Source: Rhodobacter sp.
GTDB lineage: Bacteria > Pseudomonadota > Alphaproteobacteria > Rhodobacterales > Rhodobacteraceae
Assembly (NCBI GenBank): GCA_016704435.1
Contig: JADJAB010000003.1
Location: 248,001-312,000 of the forward strand
Direction of reading: 5' to 3'
DNA length: 64,000 nt
Shown here: positions 1 through 8,355 of the stretch, piece by piece
Layout of the letters: each line of letters starts with the position of its first letter
Position numbering within the stretch: position 1 is the first letter of the stretch
Made by a program: the position numbers and the translations under genes
Notes under the pieces: model-generated
What the model was told of the DNA's origin: nothing
Databases searched by the model: none
The model's input: the letters and a program-made list of their open reading frames with translations, nothing else

Positions 1-395
1 ACCCGTAACTGCTCCGCCGAAAGCCCCAAGCCGGCGCGGCCCTGCCACAGCGCGTCGATCTTGCCAAACAGCGCCTTGTTGTTGGTCACTTCCGACGAAA
101 ACGCGCTCATAATCGGCGCCAGATCGCGCTGCAATGCCTCGCGCGCCTCGTTGGAATCCGCGCCCGCAAGGTTGTAGAACACCCCCGCCACCCGGTCCAG
201 ATCGCCCTCGGCCAGCTCCATCGCCTCGATCACCTCGGCAAAATCCGCCCCCGGCCCCTCGGCAATCGCCGCAATCGCCGCCCGGGCCCGCGACAACGCC
301 TCGTCAAAGGCGGGGCCGAAATGCGTATCGTCAATGGCGGCAAAGGGCGGCAGGCCAAAGGTCCCGTCAAATGGCTGCAAAAGCGGGTTGGTCAT
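1..395 (-). CDS. M3 family metallopeptidase (Dcp-like), N-terminal part only
   Basis: The reverse strand encodes the first 131 residues of a zinc oligopeptidase; the rest lies beyond the left edge. The start (TNPLLQPFDGTFGLPPF) and the later stretch around NKALFGKIDALWQ match the helical N-terminal region of M3 peptidases of the Dcp/oligopeptidase A type, which clip short peptides in cytoplasm or periplasm. The start is the ATG at 395, with GAGGAG seven bases upstream. No secretion signal is visible. The HEXXH zinc motif would lie outside the window, so catalytic competence cannot be judged. Dcp-like is preferred to OpdA on the N-terminal sequence, but the split is not certain. Confidence 0.8.
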   Translation of the reverse strand, partial: MTNPLLQPFDGTFGLPPFAAIDDTHFGPAFDEALSRARAAIAAIAEGPGADFAEVIEAMELAEGDLDRVAGVFYNLAGADSNEAREALQRDLAPIMSAFSSEVTNNKALFGKIDALWQGRAGLGLSAEQLR

Positions 396-542
396 GGCGA
401 ACTCCTCATGTTGCCTCAGACCTAGGACGCCCACCCGGAAAAGGCCAGTGGGTCCGGGCGGCGGTATGGAATTGCTGACTTGCGACAGGTTCAGGGCGGC
501 GCACACTGACCACATTTCAACCACCAATTGCAGAGGTCCATT

Positions 543-1469
543 ATGAAACACACCGTCCTTGCGGCGTTTGCCGCCCTGTTCCTGTCCACCACCGCCGCGC
601 TGTCACAGGCAGCCCCCTTCCCGATCTGTGCCGGTCCTGTCGGCGGAGGGCTGCCCGCCGGATATGTCATCGAAGAGCGCGACATGATCGAAGACGGGAA
701 AACCCGCTGGTACTGCCTGGTGACACCGCCCGGCTACACAACGACAGGCCCCGACTATCCGCTGGTCGTGGTGCTGCATGGCGGAAACGGCAATCCGCAG
801 AAGATGATGGAAGGGTCCAAGCGCATCATGAAAGAGGGGCTTGACCGGGGCTATGTGCTGATCTTCCCTGCCGGTATCGGCGACCCCGACCGCTGCAGCA
901 CAGCCTTTCCCTGCGAGCACAACCTCTGGAATGGCGATACCAACGTTGTCTTCCTGAATTCGCTGATCGCCGAAGCCGCGCAGTTCAATCTGGATGAGAC
1001 CCGCATCTATCTGGCGGGCTTTTCCGGCGGGGCGCAGCTGATCTACAGCGCGATCGAGGCTGACAGCTTTCCCTATCCGATTGCCGCGATTGCAACGGCG
1101 GCAGGGGGCCTTGGGCAACTGAAGGTAAGCAACCCCGCCGGCGGGCTGCAGGTCATCAACGTGGCCATCGGCACGCCGACCGACGCGGTGCTGTTTCAGG
1201 GCGAAGTTGACGTCAAGTTGGCCTTTGCAGGCGGGTTGTCCGACGGGAATTCCGAGGTGCATCTTCCCTTTACGGTGAAGGTCGATCTTTTCCGCACCCT
1301 GACCGGCAATACGCAGGACCCCGGCACCGCCATCGGAGCAGGCCCCGCGACCGTCACCAGCTATACCCTTGGCAGCAACGAAGTCGTGGCGATATCTGAC
1401 CCCGCGGTCGGGCACGTCTGGCCAGGAGGCCTGTCCGCCACCGTGTTCGACTTTTTCGACACGCATTGA
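543..1469 (+). CDS. secreted alpha/beta hydrolase, PHB depolymerase / LpqC-like esterase
   Basis: A 308-residue exported esterase. Residues 1-24 form a signal peptide with cleavage near ALSQAAP. An oxyanion-hole HGG lies at about 79-81, the nucleophile elbow GFSGG puts the catalytic Ser at about 161, and the C-terminal GHVWPGG supplies the His, as in the PHB depolymerase/feruloyl esterase family (COG3509). Known members cleave polyester or aryl-ester bonds; the substrate here is unknown. The ATG at 543 is preferred to an upstream in-frame TTG at 528 because AGAGG at 532-536 is well spaced and the signal peptide then begins cleanly. It stands alone between genes of opposite strand. Confidence 0.8.
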   Translation: MKHTVLAAFAALFLSTTAALSQAAPFPICAGPVGGGLPAGYVIEERDMIEDGKTRWYCLVTPPGYTTTGPDYPLVVVLHGGNGNPQKMMEGSKRIMKEGLDRGYVLIFPAGIGDPDRCSTAFPCEHNLWNGDTNVVFLNSLIAEAAQFNLDETRIYLAGFSGGAQLIYSAIEADSFPYPIAAIATAAGGLGQLKVSNPAGGLQVINVAIGTPTDAVLFQGEVDVKLAFAGGLSDGNSEVHLPFTVKVDLFRTLTGNTQDPGTAIGAGPATVTSYTLGSNEVVAISDPAVGHVWPGGLSATVFDFFDTH

Positions 1470-1490
1470 GGCCGGTTGCGGGCGGGTGGT

Positions 1491-2288
1491 CTAGCGACTG
1501 CCCGCCCCGCCACGCCCGCGCATCCTGGCCTCGAACCGGCGCAGCATCAGGCTGAGGCCGATGGTCATCACCAGATAGATCAGCGCGGCCACGTTATAGG
1601 TTTCGAAATAGCGGAAGTTGCTGGCCGCCGTCACCTTGGCCAGCTGCGCGATGTCGGTGATGCCCAGCACCGCGACCAGGGAACTGTCCTTCACCATCGC
1701 CACGAAATCGTTGCCCAGGGGCGGCAGGATCAACCGGAAGGCCTGCGGGAAGCGCACATGCCGGAACCGCTGCCAGCCGTTCAGGCCCAGCGCCATCGCC
1801 GCCTCGATCTGGCCCTTGTCGACGGCCTGCAAACCGGCCCGGAAGATCTCGGCCAGAAAGGCCGAATAGGCCAGCATCAGCGCGATCACCGCGCGCCACA
1901 GCAAGGGCACGTCGCGGGTGCGCAGCACATCCGCCCCGACCAGCCAGTTCAGGCCCGAGATCACCGCCGGCACCAGCACGAAGGCCACATACAACAGCAG
2001 GACGATGATCGGCACGCCGCGCATCACCTCGATATAGAGACGCGCCGACTGGCGCAGCCAGATGCTGCGCGACAGGCCCATCACCGCCAGCCCCAGCCCG
2101 ATCAGGCAGGCGCCCAGATAGGCCACCATCGCCACCAGGCAGGTGATCCAGATCCCCTTTGACAATGCCCGCAAGGACGCACGATAAACCTCGTCCGACA
2201 GCACTTCCCAGAATAGCCAGAGGCCGGTGACCGCAAGGATCACCAGCCACCAGGGGAAATCGCTGTCCGGCTCGGGGTTGGGCGTCAT
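1491..2288 (-). CDS. amino-acid ABC transporter permease (His/Glu/Gln/Arg/opine family)
   Basis: A 265-residue inner-membrane permease with about five to six membrane segments. The cytoplasmic EAA loop is clear (AEIFRAGLQAVDKGQIEAAM, then GLNGWQRFRHVRFPQA), as in polar amino-acid importers of the HisM/GlnP type. It lies 37 bases downstream of the substrate-binding protein on the same strand, so the two are probably co-transcribed. No ATP-binding subunit or second permease is nearby; the stop at 1491 is followed by a convergent esterase gene. The system therefore borrows an ATPase encoded elsewhere or has lost it. The permease may work as a homodimer. The substrate is not determinable from sequence alone. 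Confidence 0.88.
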   Translation of the reverse strand: MTPNPEPDSDFPWWLVILAVTGLWLFWEVLSDEVYRASLRALSKGIWITCLVAMVAYLGACLIGLGLAVMGLSRSIWLRQSARLYIEVMRGVPIIVLLLYVAFVLVPAVISGLNWLVGADVLRTRDVPLLWRAVIALMLAYSAFLAEIFRAGLQAVDKGQIEAAMALGLNGWQRFRHVRFPQAFRLILPPLGNDFVAMVKDSSLVAVLGITDIAQLAKVTAASNFRYFETYNVAALIYLVMTIGLSLMLRRFEARMRGRGGAGSR

Positions 2289-2325
2289 CGGCGGGCCCCG
2301 AAGGCCCCGCCTGCACGACCCGGCG

Positions 2326-3114
2326 TCATTCGCCCATCTTGTACTCGACGAACCACTTCTGGTTCAGCGCATCCATCGTGCCATCGGCCTTCATCGCGGC
2401 AATCGCCGCGTTGACCGGCGCCACCAGATCGGAGCCCTTGGGGAAGATGAAGCCGAAATCCTCGGACGCCAGCGGCTCTCCGATGATCTTCAGCCCACCG
2501 TCCGAGGCCGCGACATAGCCATTCGCCGCCGTCGAATCCGACAGCGTCAGGTCCACGTCGCCCGATTTCAGCGCCTCAAGCCCGGCGCCGAAGGTCTCGA
2601 ACTTGATGACGCGCGGGTTTTCCTCGTTGCCATCGAGGATATTGTAGATCGCGGCATAGAACGGCGAGGTGCCGGGCTGGGCCGAAACCAAGAGCTCGGG
2701 CATCGCCGCAAAGGACGCCGCATCGGTGAACCGCTCCTCATCGCCGCGCACGATCATCAGCATTTCCGAGCGCATGTAGGGGTCCGAGAAATCGACCTTC
2801 TCTTTGCGTTCGTCCTTGATGGTGATGCCGGTCATGCCAAGGTCATACTGGCCTTCCGACACCGCCGGGATCATCGCGTCCCAGCTGGTGTTTTCGTATG
2901 TCACCGTCACGTTCAGCCGCTTGGCAATCTCGGCCATGGCGTCATATTCCCAGCCCACCGCGGCCCCGGACTTGTCCATGAACTGCAAGGGAGGATAGGC
3001 GTTTTCGGTGACGACGGTGATTTCGCGGCCGCCAAGGTCCGGCACATCCTGTGCCAGGGCAGTCAGTGGCAGCAGCGACAGCGCGAAGGCGCCAAGGGCA
3101 GTGGTCAGTTTCAT
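2326..3114 (-). CDS. amino-acid ABC transporter periplasmic substrate-binding protein
   Basis: A 262-residue periplasmic binding protein of the type 2 (SBP_bac_3) fold. A signal peptide covers residues 1-21 (cleavage near ALAQD). The family signature appears at YPPLQFMDKSGAAVGWEYDAMAEIAKRL, followed by MGITIKDERKEKVDFSDPY-like spacing (seen as MTGITIKDERKEKVDFS). This fold captures polar or basic amino acids and passes them to the permease encoded just downstream. The start at 3114 follows a purine-rich stretch and gives a clean signal peptide. Binding specificity (glutamine, glutamate, arginine or similar) cannot be assigned with confidence. Confidence 0.9.
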   Translation of the reverse strand: MKLTTALGAFALSLLPLTALAQDVPDLGGREITVVTENAYPPLQFMDKSGAAVGWEYDAMAEIAKRLNVTVTYENTSWDAMIPAVSEGQYDLGMTGITIKDERKEKVDFSDPYMRSEMLMIVRGDEERFTDAASFAAMPELLVSAQPGTSPFYAAIYNILDGNEENPRVIKFETFGAGLEALKSGDVDLTLSDSTAANGYVAASDGGLKIIGEPLASEDFGFIFPKGSDLVAPVNAAIAAMKADGTMDALNQKWFVEYKMGE

Positions 3115-3297
3115 GGGTCAGGCTCCCGGTTGGTTTTGCCCGAATATGACGGTGCCATGCCGCAAAGCGCAAGGCCCCGCATAGGGGGGCACCGCCGCCT
3201 GCTGTGCGCTTGTGCACCCTTGCCCGCCGATGATGCCGGATTGCGCAGCCCCGACGTCCGCGTCACCGTGCAACCCCACACCTGCCGGAGACCCCCC

Positions 3298-4092
3298 ATG
3301 CCCCGCATGCCCACCTATTTCATCAGCCACGGCGGCGGCCCCTGGCCGTGGATGCCCGACTGGCGGGCGATGTTCCGCAACCTCGAGGCCAGCTTTGTGC
3401 AGATGGTGCGCGACCTGCCGGCACGGCCAAAGGCCATCCTGATGATCTCGGGGCATTGGGAGGATGACAGCTTTGCCGTCATGTCCAGCCCGCGCCCGCC
3501 GATGGTCTACGACTACACCGGCTTTCCCAAGGAAACCTATGATGTCACCTACCCCGCCCCCGGCGCCCCCGATCTGGCCGCCCGCGCGGCAGGGCTGATC
3601 GCCGCCGCCGGCCTGCCCGCGCGGCTGGACGACAAGCGGGGCTATGACCACGGCTGTTTCGTCCCGGCCTTCGTCATGTATCCGGACGCCGACATGCCGC
3701 TGTTCCAGATCTCGCTGCGCCACGGCTATGACCCGGCCGAGCATTTCGCGCTTGGCCGGGCGCTGGCTCCGTTGCGGGATGACGGCGTGCTGATCATCGG
3801 CTCCGGCCTGTCCTATCACAACCTGGGGCTCTTCGGCCCCGGCGCCAGAGAGCCGTCCGAGGCCTTCGATGCCTGGCTGGCCCGGACCATGGCCGCCGAT
3901 CCTGCCGACCGCAGCGACCGGCTGCTGCATTGGCTCGAGGCCCCCCATGCCCGCACCTGCCACGCGCAGGAAGACCACTTCGTCCCGCTCTTCGCCGCCT
4001 TGGGAGCCGCCGAAAGCGAAGCGGCCACGATGGTCTACCACGACACGGGGCTGTTCGGCGGGGTCACCGCCTCCAGCTATCGCCTGGGCTGA
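3298..4092 (+). CDS. LigB/DODA-type extradiol ring-cleavage dioxygenase family protein
   Basis: A 264-residue cytoplasmic enzyme of the class III extradiol dioxygenase family (LigB, YgiD/DODA). Conserved metal-binding histidines are visible in SHGGGPW near residue 11, in SGHWE near 58, and in the later DHGCFVPAFVMYP segment; HDTGLFGG-like sequence closes the domain. Family members bind Zn or Fe and cleave catechol-type rings, for example DOPA to betalamic-acid precursors. The physiological substrate in bacteria is usually unknown. The start is the ATG at 3298 with GGAG seven bases upstream. The gene diverges from the amino-acid transporter genes, with about 180 bases between them. Confidence 0.85.
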   Translation: MPRMPTYFISHGGGPWPWMPDWRAMFRNLEASFVQMVRDLPARPKAILMISGHWEDDSFAVMSSPRPPMVYDYTGFPKETYDVTYPAPGAPDLAARAAGLIAAAGLPARLDDKRGYDHGCFVPAFVMYPDADMPLFQISLRHGYDPAEHFALGRALAPLRDDGVLIIGSGLSYHNLGLFGPGAREPSEAFDAWLARTMAADPADRSDRLLHWLEAPHARTCHAQEDHFVPLFAALGAAESEAATMVYHDTGLFGGVTASSYRLG

Positions 4093-4098
4093 ACCGGC

Positions 4099-4755
4099 CT
4101 ACAGTTGCAGATGGATATGGTCGTCGTGCCGCGCCGCGCGGCAGCCCTGGAACCGCAGCTTGCCGTCCGACAGGCCCAACCGCTTGGCCAGAGGCGGCTC
4201 GACAAAGACCTTGCCCACCCGGCTGTCGGCCAAGAGCAGCCGCACCAGCGCCGCCGTGCGCTCCGGCTCCAGCCGCAGGTCGCGCAGCAAGGGGCGGAAC
4301 CACGCCATCCGCCAGCGCAGGGTCATCGCCCGGGGCGGGCAGGCGTCGGACTCGTCCACCGTCTCGAAAGCGAAAAAGCCCAGGGGAGAGGCCGTTCGCC
4401 CCGGTTGATACGCCCCCTCGGGACCCATGTAGTAGAACGCGAGATCCAGCTTCTCGCCGTCATCATGGCTCAGATGCGGGAACATCGGCAGCCAGTCCAG
4501 CGGGTAGCCGCCATCCAGCGCCAGCGTCACCGTGCCGGGAAAGTCGCGCGCCATTGCGACGGCGGTGTCGCGCGCCACATCGCGCAATTCGGGGGTGACG
4601 AAGTTGCGCATCGTCACGCAGTAGAAGGCCGATTGCATCCGCAACACCTCGCCCCCGCAGGGCAGCGGCACCCGGCCCAGCCAGGGCGCGGCCAGCTGCG
4701 CCCCGCCCAGCAAGAGCCCGTAGCCCAAAATGAACGCCGAGAGAAACCCCGCCAT
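4099..4755 (-). CDS. membrane-anchored LAS-type (M15/M74-like) metallopeptidase-like protein
   Basis: A 218-residue protein with an N-terminal membrane segment (residues 4-27) and an extracytoplasmic domain. Two motifs match the LAS peptidase zinc site: SHDDGEKLDL, where H97 and D104 give the Hx6D pattern, and HDDHIH at the C-terminus, where H213 and H215 give HxH. LAS enzymes such as MepA and VanX cleave peptidoglycan peptides; that role here is inferred. The start at 4755 is uncertain: the frame is open further upstream, and an overlapping frame (to 4907) encodes a second plausible membrane helix (LHGVVILALTGLTGLGGIAW), so a one-base frame break near 4760-4790 could hide a longer N-terminus. 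It converges on the dioxygenase gene. Confidence 0.6.
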   Translation of the reverse strand: MAGFLSAFILGYGLLLGGAQLAAPWLGRVPLPCGGEVLRMQSAFYCVTMRNFVTPELRDVARDTAVAMARDFPGTVTLALDGGYPLDWLPMFPHLSHDDGEKLDLAFYYMGPEGAYQPGRTASPLGFFAFETVDESDACPPRAMTLRWRMAWFRPLLRDLRLEPERTAALVRLLLADSRVGKVFVEPPLAKRLGLSDGKLRFQGCRAARHDDHIHLQL

Positions 4756-4933
4756 GCCCCGTCCGCCTTTGCCGAACGGTAGCCAAGCGCCAGCCCCCAG
4801 GCAATGCCGCCCAGCCCTGTCAGCCCTGTCAAGGCCAGGATCACCACCCCGTGCAGACCATGGCGCACCTGCCAACCCCACTTCCCTGCCCCGTCAATCC
4901 GGTCCACCCTGCCGGAAAACCGAGGGTTTCGCC

Positions 4934-6304
4934 ATGGACACCAGCCGCCTGACCGCCACCGCCCTTGCCGCCCTGATCCGAAGCCGCGAGATCTCGGCGC
5001 TGGAGGCCACGCACGCCACCCTTGCCCGGATCGAGACCGCCAACCCGGCCATCAACGCCATCGTGCAGCGGATGGACGACGAGGCGCTGCACGCCGCCGC
5101 CGCCATCGACGCCGCGCTGAAGCGCGGTGACGACCCCGGCCCGCTGGCCGGCGTGCCCGTCACGGTGAAGGTGAACATCGACCTGAAGGGCCAAGCCACC
5201 ACCAACGGCCTGCGCATCCAGAAGGACCTGATCGCGACCGAGGACAGCCCGCCCGTCGCCAACCTGCGCCGCGCCGGCGCCGTGATCGTCGGACGCACCA
5301 ACACGCCGGCCTTTTCCCTGCGCTGGTTCACCCGCAATTCACTGCACGGAGCCACGCTGAACCCCGGCTTTCCCGGCCTGACGCCCGGCGGATCCTCCGG
5401 GGGTGCTGCCGCCGCGGTTGCCGCCGGCATGGGCGCGATCGGCCATGGCACCGATATCGCGGGCTCGATCCGCTACCCGGCCCATGCCTGCGGCATCCAC
5501 GGGTTGCGCCCCGGCCTTGGCCGCGTCCCTGCCTTCAACGCCACCGCCGGGGACCGGCTGATCGGCGGCCAGCTGATGGCCACCTCCGGCCCGCTTGCCC
5601 GATCCGCCGCCGACCTGCGGCTGGCGTTGCAAGCCATGTCCGCGCCCGACCCGCGCGACCCATGGTGGGCACCCGCCACGCCCGCGCCCTATCCCCGCCG
5701 CGTCGCCCTGGCCGTTGCGCCCGATGGCCTGCAAACCGCGCCCGAAATCCGCGCGGCGCTGGAGGCCGCCGGCCGCACCCTGGCCGACAACGGCTGGCAG
5801 GTCGAGACGCCGCCTCTGCCGCCTTTGCGCGAAGCGATGGAATTGCAACTGACCCTGTGGATGGCTGAATTCGCCCTTGGCGGGACCAAGGCCGTGGTGC
5901 GCGAAGCCGATCCCGACGCCAGTTTCGTCCACGCGCAACTGACCGCTCTGGCCGCGCCGGCCACGCTGGAAAGCTTCATGCGCGCGCTGCAGTCGCGTGC
6001 CCGCCTCGCCAGGCTCTGGCGCATCTTCCTTGCCGATTATCCGCTGGTGCTGCTGCCGGTCTCGGCCGAGCTGCCGTTCCCCGACCACCTCGACGTGGCG
6101 TCAGAAGCCAGCTTTGCCCGCGTGATCGAGGCGCAACTGCCGCAGATCGCGCCGCCCTTCATGGGCCTGCCGGGGCTGACCGTCACCACCGGCCGCACCG
6201 CAACCCACCCGATCGGCATCCAGCTTCTCGCCGACCGCGGCCGCGAAGACATCCTCCTCGACGCCGCCGACATCCTTGCGCCCGAGATCGCAGCGCTCGG
6301 CTGA
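4934..6304 (+). CDS. amidase (amidase signature family)
   Basis: A 456-residue cytoplasmic amide hydrolase. The Ser-cisSer-Lys machinery is visible: Lys in PVTVKVNIDLKG, the Gly/Ser-rich core GGSSGGAAAAVAAGMGA, and the nucleophile loop GTDIAGSIRYPA. The usual loop is GTDIGGSIR, so one glycine is alanine here. C-terminal MGLPGLTVTTG and PIGIQLLADRG match the family end. Amidases of this type act on diverse amides and also include GatA; the length and isolated position argue against GatA. The start is the ATG at 4934 with GAGGG at 4922-4926. The upstream neighbour is divergent, and nothing suggests an operon. Confidence 0.88.
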   Translation: MDTSRLTATALAALIRSREISALEATHATLARIETANPAINAIVQRMDDEALHAAAAIDAALKRGDDPGPLAGVPVTVKVNIDLKGQATTNGLRIQKDLIATEDSPPVANLRRAGAVIVGRTNTPAFSLRWFTRNSLHGATLNPGFPGLTPGGSSGGAAAAVAAGMGAIGHGTDIAGSIRYPAHACGIHGLRPGLGRVPAFNATAGDRLIGGQLMATSGPLARSAADLRLALQAMSAPDPRDPWWAPATPAPYPRRVALAVAPDGLQTAPEIRAALEAAGRTLADNGWQVETPPLPPLREAMELQLTLWMAEFALGGTKAVVREADPDASFVHAQLTALAAPATLESFMRALQSRARLARLWRIFLADYPLVLLPVSAELPFPDHLDVASEASFARVIEAQLPQIAPPFMGLPGLTVTTGRTATHPIGIQLLADRGREDILLDAADILAPEIAALG

Positions 6305-6334
6305 CGCGGCCCGAACCCATGCACCAGGGGCTGG

Positions 6335-6709
6335 TCAAAGCACCCACTGCGCCAGCAGCATCAGCGCGCCCGATGCCGCCCAGCTGCCCGCATCGACGCT
6401 GCGGCTGACCGCGCCCAGCTTCTTGAAGGCATTGTTGGAATAGCCCATCACGATGAAGGCCGCGATCCCCAGCAGCAGCGGCCCGACCATCCCGCGCGCC
6501 ACCATCACGCCGACAAAAACCGCATACAATACCAAGCCGACGACAAGGCTGCCAAAGGCCGCGCCCATCGGATCGCCGCGTTCATGCCGCACCCCGGCCG
6601 ACGCGCTCCAGGCCGGGTAGAACCCCCTTGGCGAGTACCAATACCATCCCACCGCAAAGGACAGCACCGCCCCCAGCGCCACCGCCGCCCAATTCACTCC
6701 CTCGAACAT
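6335..6709 (-). CDS. DUF1761 family small membrane protein
   Basis: A 124-residue integral membrane protein with about four hydrophobic segments (near residues 5-24, 48-70, 72-92 and 105-122). The FAVGWYWYSP segment, the MGAAFGSLVVGLVLYAVFVG helix and SNNAFKKLG fit the DUF1761 family, whose function is unknown. The start is the ATG at 6709 with AAGGG upstream; an in-frame upstream start would add a charged, unlikely N-terminus. It lies 70 bases downstream of the ThiF/MoeB-like gene on the same strand and may be read from the same transcript. Confidence 0.75.
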   Translation of the reverse strand: MFEGVNWAAVALGAVLSFAVGWYWYSPRGFYPAWSASAGVRHERGDPMGAAFGSLVVGLVLYAVFVGVMVARGMVGPLLLGIAAFIVMGYSNNAFKKLGAVSRSVDAGSWAASGALMLLAQWVL

Positions 6710-6779
6710 GGCAAACCCTTTCGATTTCGCGCCCGACCGCGCCCGTTCAGGATGACACATCCGCCGCAGCGAACAAGCG

Positions 6780-7820
6780 TCAGTGCAAGGCCCCGCAAAC
6801 CGGACAATCCGCACGCTTCTTCACCCCGATCACCCGCGTCTCGGCATAAAGCGCATCATGGATCATCAGCCGCCCGCGCAACGGCTCTCCGGCGCCGGTG
6901 ATCAGCTTCACCGCCTCCATCGCCATCATCGTGCCGATGATCCCCGGAAGGGGCGAGGCCACCCCGGCCTCGGCACAGGTCGGCACCAGCCCGGGCGCCG
7001 GGCGTTCGGGAAAGACGCATTCATAGCAGGGCGCGCCATGGGCCGGGTCCCAGACCGAAAGCTGGCCCTCCCATTGCGTGATTGCCCCGGCGACCAGCGG
7101 CCGGCCCGCCGCCGCGCAGGCGCGGTTCACCAGATAGCGCGTGTCGAAATTGTCGGTCCCGTCCAGCACCAGATCATACTCCGCGACCAGTTCCGCCGCG
7201 ATCCCCTGATCCAGCCGCCGGTCATAGGGCCGCACCTGGACAAAGGGGTTCAGCGCGGCAATCGCGGTGGCCGCCGAAAACACCTTCGGCATCCCGACCC
7301 GATCCTGCGCATGAATGACCTGGCGCTGAAGATTGCTGGCCTCCACCACATCGGCATCGATCACCCCGATCACGCCGACACCCGAAGCTGCCAGATACAT
7401 CAGCGCCGGAGACCCCAGCCCCCCGGCCCCCACCACCAGCACCCGCGCCGCCTTCAGCCGCTTCTGCCCCGGCCCGCCGATCTCGCGCAGGATGATGTGG
7501 CGGGCATAGCGGTCCAGTTCAGCCGCCGAAAAGGTTCCGGGCGCGGCGGGGGCGACAGCAGCCTCGGGCCGGACCCGCGCCTTTACCGCCGCGAAACCCA
7601 GCATGTAGGTCATCACCAGCGCGGCCCCGACGCCAAAGACCAGCCAGGCTTCGAACGTCCCCCCCACCAGCGCCGCCAGACGCGGCACTCCGAACCACGG
7701 AAGATGCGCGGCAATCACCGCCAGCCACCACAGGCCGGCCACCCCCCAGACAATCCACCGCCGCCAGCCGCGCCACAGCCCAAGACCCCAGATCGCCGCA
7801 AAACCGAAAAGCCCGATCAT
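6780..7820 (-). CDS. HesA/MoeB/ThiF family E1-like adenylyltransferase with N-terminal membrane region
   Basis: A 346-residue protein. The C-terminal part (from about residue 95) is an E1-like adenylating domain: GAGGLGSP nucleotide loop, DADVVEASNLQRQ, DGTDNFDTRYLVN, then two zinc pairs CYEC and CPVC. Such enzymes activate the C-terminal Gly-Gly of sulfur carriers such as MoaD or ThiS. The catalytic cysteine region (LVPTCAEAGV) is present. Residues 1-90 hold two to three hydrophobic helices, which classical MoeB/ThiF lack. The start at 7820 lies 10 bases after the dut stop, so the two are probably co-transcribed. Which sulfur carrier it serves is unknown. Confidence 0.85.
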   Translation of the reverse strand: MIGLFGFAAIWGLGLWRGWRRWIVWGVAGLWWLAVIAAHLPWFGVPRLAALVGGTFEAWLVFGVGAALVMTYMLGFAAVKARVRPEAAVAPAAPGTFSAAELDRYARHIILREIGGPGQKRLKAARVLVVGAGGLGSPALMYLAASGVGVIGVIDADVVEASNLQRQVIHAQDRVGMPKVFSAATAIAALNPFVQVRPYDRRLDQGIAAELVAEYDLVLDGTDNFDTRYLVNRACAAAGRPLVAGAITQWEGQLSVWDPAHGAPCYECVFPERPAPGLVPTCAEAGVASPLPGIIGTMMAMEAVKLITGAGEPLRGRLMIHDALYAETRVIGVKKRADCPVCGALH

Positions 7821-7830
7821 CGCGCGCCAC

Positions 7831-8294
7831 TCACCGCTGCCCGGTCGAGCCGAAGCCGCCGGTGCCCCGCGCGGTGTCGTCCAGCGCCTCGACCACCGCG
7901 AACGCAGCCTGCACCACCGGCGCCACGATCGCCTGCGCCACCCGGTCGCCATGACGGATGGTATGGGGCTCCGGGCCAAGGTTGATCAGCGGCACCCCCA
8001 GCGGACCGCGATAGTCGCTGTCGATGGTGCCAGGCGTGTTCGGCAGGGTGATGCCCTGCTTAGAGGCCAGGCCCGAGCGCGGCCGGACCTGCATCTCGAA
8101 CCCCTCGGGCACCGCCACCCGGATCCCGGTCGGACAGATCGCCCGACCCATCGGCGGCAGCGTCAGGCCGGTTTCCCGCGCATCGGGCGGGAAATTGGCG
8201 CAAAGGTCTGCTCCGGCCGCGCCGGCGGTCTGGTAGTGGGCAAGGGCAGCGAGCGGTCGGCCCATTCCTCCCACATGACAAGGACGCGCACCAT
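7831..8294 (-). pseudogene. dut: dUTP diphosphatase (frame-broken as given)
   Basis: dUTPase hydrolyses dUTP to dUMP and keeps uracil out of DNA. The five trimer motifs are visible: AGAADL, PRSGLASKQGI, NTPGTIDSDYRGPLG, RVAQAIVAP and GTGGFGSTG. The N-terminus (MVRVLVMWEEWADRSLPLP, ATG at 8294) is in one frame and the rest, from YQTAGAAGADL, in another. The break is near 8233, where adding one C to a CCC run restores a normal-length enzyme of about 154 residues. Because dut is normally essential, a sequencing error is the likelier explanation. It sits between coaBC and the ThiF-like gene, a usual neighbourhood in this family. Confidence 0.85.
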
Positions 8295-8355
8295 CAGCCC
8301 CCCGCACCCAGGAGTTTTCGAGAATTCCTGCAAAAATCTTTGACGAATCCTGTCT

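Noticed and set aside
1491..3114. Complete amino-acid ABC importer
   Set aside because: Only a permease and a binding protein are present; no ATPase was found in the neighbouring sequence.
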